From the NCBI GenBank assembly GCA_029060585.1, contig JAIDTS010000560.1, positions 1-7,100 of the forward strand: DNA of 7,100 bases, given 5' to 3'. This stretch comes from Muribaculaceae bacterium (lineage in GTDB: Bacteria; Bacteroidota; Bacteroidia; Bacteroidales; Muribaculaceae). Shown in pieces: positions 5,093 through 7,100 of this stretch; the first letter of the stretch is position 1, and each line of letters begins with the position of its first letter. The translations under genes and the position numbers were made by a program. The notes below the pieces were generated by a model that worked only from the letters and a program-made list of their open reading frames with translations, had not been told where the DNA came from and made no database searches.

Positions 5093-6391
5093 ATGAAGAA
5101 ACTCAGTTATAGCCTTTTTGCAGTGTTGACGCTTCTTTTCGTGGCTGTAGGATGCTCGAAAAGCAACGGAGATGACGATGCCTCATCATTGCTCCGAACT
5201 GTGCCTGCCGATGCCTCAAGTGTAGTGCTCATCAACATTGCCCATACGGTGGAAAGCCTCGGTGGAAGCACCGACGGTTCTGCTGTAAAACTACCCGACG
5301 ACCTTCTGAAGGCCATTGACGGGAGCGAGGCCATTAAGCCGGAAGACAAGCAGAGTTTTAAGGAGATTTGTGCCGGTGAGACAGGAATAGCTATGTCTAC
5401 CATAGCATACTTCTCCGCTGCACGGAGCTATATCACCGGTCTGCTCAATGACCCCGATAAATTTATCGCATTCATGGAGAAGAAGCTGAATGCGACAGCG
5501 GAAACGGAAGGAGACGCCAGGACGATAGGCCGCATCGCCGTGCTCGGCAACCAGTTCTGGGCATGCACTACCGGACGCCCGGACACGGACCAACTCAAAT
5601 ATTATCAGCAGCTCAACGAGAAGCAGAGCTACGCTTCGGCTGATGCTGCCAGACTCCTGCTGACGCCCGACAAGGTGATGACATATGTCGCAGACGTCAA
5701 CCGCTCTATGTCGCATCTGCCAAATAGCACCTATATGAGGATGGCCTCTTCGCTTATCTTCAACGATATGGCCTATGTGGCAGGAAGCGCAGACATAAAG
5801 AAAAATACCCTCAGCGCCTATGCCGACGTGCTTGACTCCGATATGAAGCCTGCCGAACTCCTCCTCCCTGTGGAGAAGATCGACGATGCGGTGCTGAAGT
5901 CGTTTGCCAAAGGGGGCGATATCTATTTCGCGGCCGCGATCCCTAAGAAACTGACAAAGAAGATCAGCGATGCAGCTGGCTCATTCTTGGGAGGAAAGAA
6001 CAATCCTATGCTTGGCGCGCTCGATGCCATCGATGGTACTGTTGCATTGCGTGCTAATTCCGGCGCCACCGAAGCTGAGGGTATAATACAGACTAATGGT
6101 AAGGATTTTACGGCCCTTTCCAATATGCTCCAGAATTTTTTTGGCGTGACGGTGACCCGAGACGGAGACACCCTCACTGCCGTGCGCGGGACTAAGGACT
6201 TCTCCGGATATATCACACCCGGTCAGGCCGCCGACATGCTGAAGGGATCATGGGTGGGATTCATATCCAATGGAATGATAGCCCGCAACGTGACAAGCGT
6301 GGTCAAACTGAGCGTGGAGAAGAAGAGCCTCCGTCTCGACTTCGAGGCTGAGGGAGGCGTGACTGCCCTCATTGAAGCTATAACCAAATGA
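5093..6391 (+). CDS. Lipoprotein of unknown function (DUF4836-like)
   Basis: A 432-residue secreted lipoprotein. Residues 1-20 form a type II signal peptide with positive start MKK, a hydrophobic core and the lipobox VAVGC, so Cys21 would be lipidated. The mature start SKSNGDDD has an acidic run, loosely like the export signal that sends Bacteroidota lipoproteins to the surface; the acidic residues lie somewhat further from the Cys than in strong signals. Next comes LLRTVPADASSVVLINI (about 34-50), which resembles the opening of Bacteroidales DUF4836 proteins ('IPADA..V..IN'). I recognise no enzymatic motif; the rest looks like a mixed alpha/beta ligand- or protein-binding module. The gene begins 26 bases after ribH, and its stop overlaps the ABC ATPase start (ATGA), which argues that it works with, or is at least co-expressed with, the transporter. 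The DUF4836 assignment is tentative. Confidence 0.8.
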   Translation: MKKLSYSLFAVLTLLFVAVGCSKSNGDDDASSLLRTVPADASSVVLINIAHTVESLGGSTDGSAVKLPDDLLKAIDGSEAIKPEDKQSFKEICAGETGIAMSTIAYFSAARSYITGLLNDPDKFIAFMEKKLNATAETEGDARTIGRIAVLGNQFWACTTGRPDTDQLKYYQQLNEKQSYASADAARLLLTPDKVMTYVADVNRSMSHLPNSTYMRMASSLIFNDMAYVAGSADIKKNTLSAYADVLDSDMKPAELLLPVEKIDDAVLKSFAKGGDIYFAAAIPKKLTKKISDAAGSFLGGKNNPMLGALDAIDGTVALRANSGATEAEGIIQTNGKDFTALSNMLQNFFGVTVTRDGDTLTAVRGTKDFSGYITPGQAADMLKGSWVGFISNGMIARNVTSVVKLSVEKKSLRLDFEAEGGVTALIEAITK

Positions 6392-7047
6392 TACCAGATC
6401 ATATAAATGAGATTACCCTTGACTCTCTCCTCCCGCGTGTGTTCGCGCGGGAGGAGTTGCCGTCTTCCGAGGTTTGGCGTCGTAAGGTCTCGTTCCGTCG
6501 GGGCGGCCGATATCTCGTGGAGTCGGCGAGTGGTGGCGGCAAATCGAGTCTGGCGGCATTCATCATGGGTGCACGGCGCGACTATGAAGGGCGTATCCTT
6601 TTCGACGGCATCGATGCCTCGTCGCTTGGGATAGCCGACTGGCAGGAGCTCCGCAGATCCCATATAGCCTATCTTCCTCAGGAACTCGCCCTCTTTCCGG
6701 AATTGTCGGCGATCGACAACATACTCCTGAAAGGCGAGATCTGCGGCGAATTAGACCTCCGGCGTGTCGAAGCCTGGATGGATAGGCTTGGCATTACTGC
6801 GCGCCGCGACTTTCCTGCAGGAAAGCTATCCATCGGCCAGCAACAGCGCGTGGCTCTCGTCAGAAGCCTTTGCCAGCCCTTCGACTTCATCCTTCTCGAC
6901 GAGCCAGTAAGTCATCTCGACGAGGCCAACAACCGGACGGCTGCCTGTATAGTAGAGGAAGAGGCTGCAAGACAGGGAGCCGGAATAATCACCTTTTCCG
7001 TCGGTAATCCTCTTTTGATTGATAATCCTGAAAAATTGAATCTCTGA
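6388..7047 (+). CDS. ABC transporter ATP-binding protein, LolD/MacB/FtsE-like, with non-canonical motifs
   Basis: A 219-residue soluble nucleotide-binding subunit, expected to pair with a membrane permease. Visible motifs are the P-loop ESASGGGKSS (45-54), Q-loop Gln98 in YLPQEL, signature LSIGQQQRVALVRSL (147-161), Walker B FILLDEP (167-173) and D-loop SHLDE (175-179). Two deviations stand out. Ser46 sits where Walker A normally has Gly or Ala. The usual switch-histidine position (ITH in relatives) reads IITFSVGN (200-207), with no histidine. Walker B Glu172 and Lys52 are kept, so ATP binding and hydrolysis are still plausible. It starts inside the lipoprotein gene's stop (ATGA) and ends one base into the next ATG. 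The closest functional class is uncertain: lipoprotein release, FtsE-like cell-wall control and peptide efflux all remain possible. Confidence 0.88.
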   Translation: MIPDHINEITLDSLLPRVFAREELPSSEVWRRKVSFRRGGRYLVESASGGGKSSLAAFIMGARRDYEGRILFDGIDASSLGIADWQELRRSHIAYLPQELALFPELSAIDNILLKGEICGELDLRRVEAWMDRLGITARRDFPAGKLSIGQQQRVALVRSLCQPFDFILLDEPVSHLDEANNRTAACIVEEEAARQGAGIITFSVGNPLLIDNPEKLNL

Positions 7048-7100
7048 TGAGCCTCATAGCAAAGCTTCTGAGAAAGAACACTTCATTCTCCCGCATTGCC
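7047..7100 (+). CDS. Probable FtsX-like ABC permease, N-terminal fragment (window end)
   Basis: An ATG at 7047 shares its A with the stop TGA of the ATPase gene (TGATG), and 18 codons are open to the edge: MSLIAKLLRKNTSFSRIA. The basic, amphipathic start before a presumed first membrane helix, and the one-base overlap with an ABC ATPase, fit the permease of the same transporter. Too little is present to prove the family. Confidence 0.5.
   Translation, partial: MSLIAKLLRKNTSFSRIA

Overview
The window looks like chromosomal core DNA from a member of the Bacteroidota, most likely order Bacteroidales, and possibly Muribaculaceae-like. This rests on the style of several proteins: a uracil phosphoribosyltransferase with a GDAGDL uracil loop, a TPR protein next to ribH, a DUF721 protein after recF, and an ABC ATPase/FtsX-like pair. 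It is also supported by a TAnnTTTG-type promoter before upp and by generally weak ribosome binding sites. I see no IS element, phage gene, CRISPR array, tRNA or rRNA. The species assignment is inference.

Left end (1-1048). A minus-strand ECF sigma factor gene is followed by a small membrane protein gene that overlaps it by 4 bases and runs off the window at base 1. The pair looks like a sigma factor with a candidate membrane-bound regulator. An ECF-like promoter lies directly before the sigma gene. The divergent intergenic region (890-1048) also holds a housekeeping-type promoter for upp and a perfect 7-bp inverted repeat whose arms are about two helical turns apart.

Middle (1049-3587). A plus-strand run of upp (pyrimidine salvage), recF (recombinational repair; 4-base overlap with upp), a DUF721/DciA-like protein and a hot-dog thioesterase, with gaps of 21 and 14 bases after recF. 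This is probably one transcription unit. It joins nucleotide salvage to replication and repair functions.

Gap (3588-3744). 157 bases with a degenerate TAACCC-type 7-8-base tandem array and no convincing terminator or promoter.

Right part (3745-7100). A helical/TPR-like protein, ribH (lumazine synthase), a Bacteroidota-type lipoprotein of unknown function, an ABC ATPase and the first 18 codons of what is probably the FtsX-like permease. Spacings are 5, 26, -4 and -1 bases, so these genes are probably co-transcribed. The last three may form one envelope machine. The ATPase lacks the usual H-loop histidine and has an altered Walker A start, which makes this triad the least explained part of the window.
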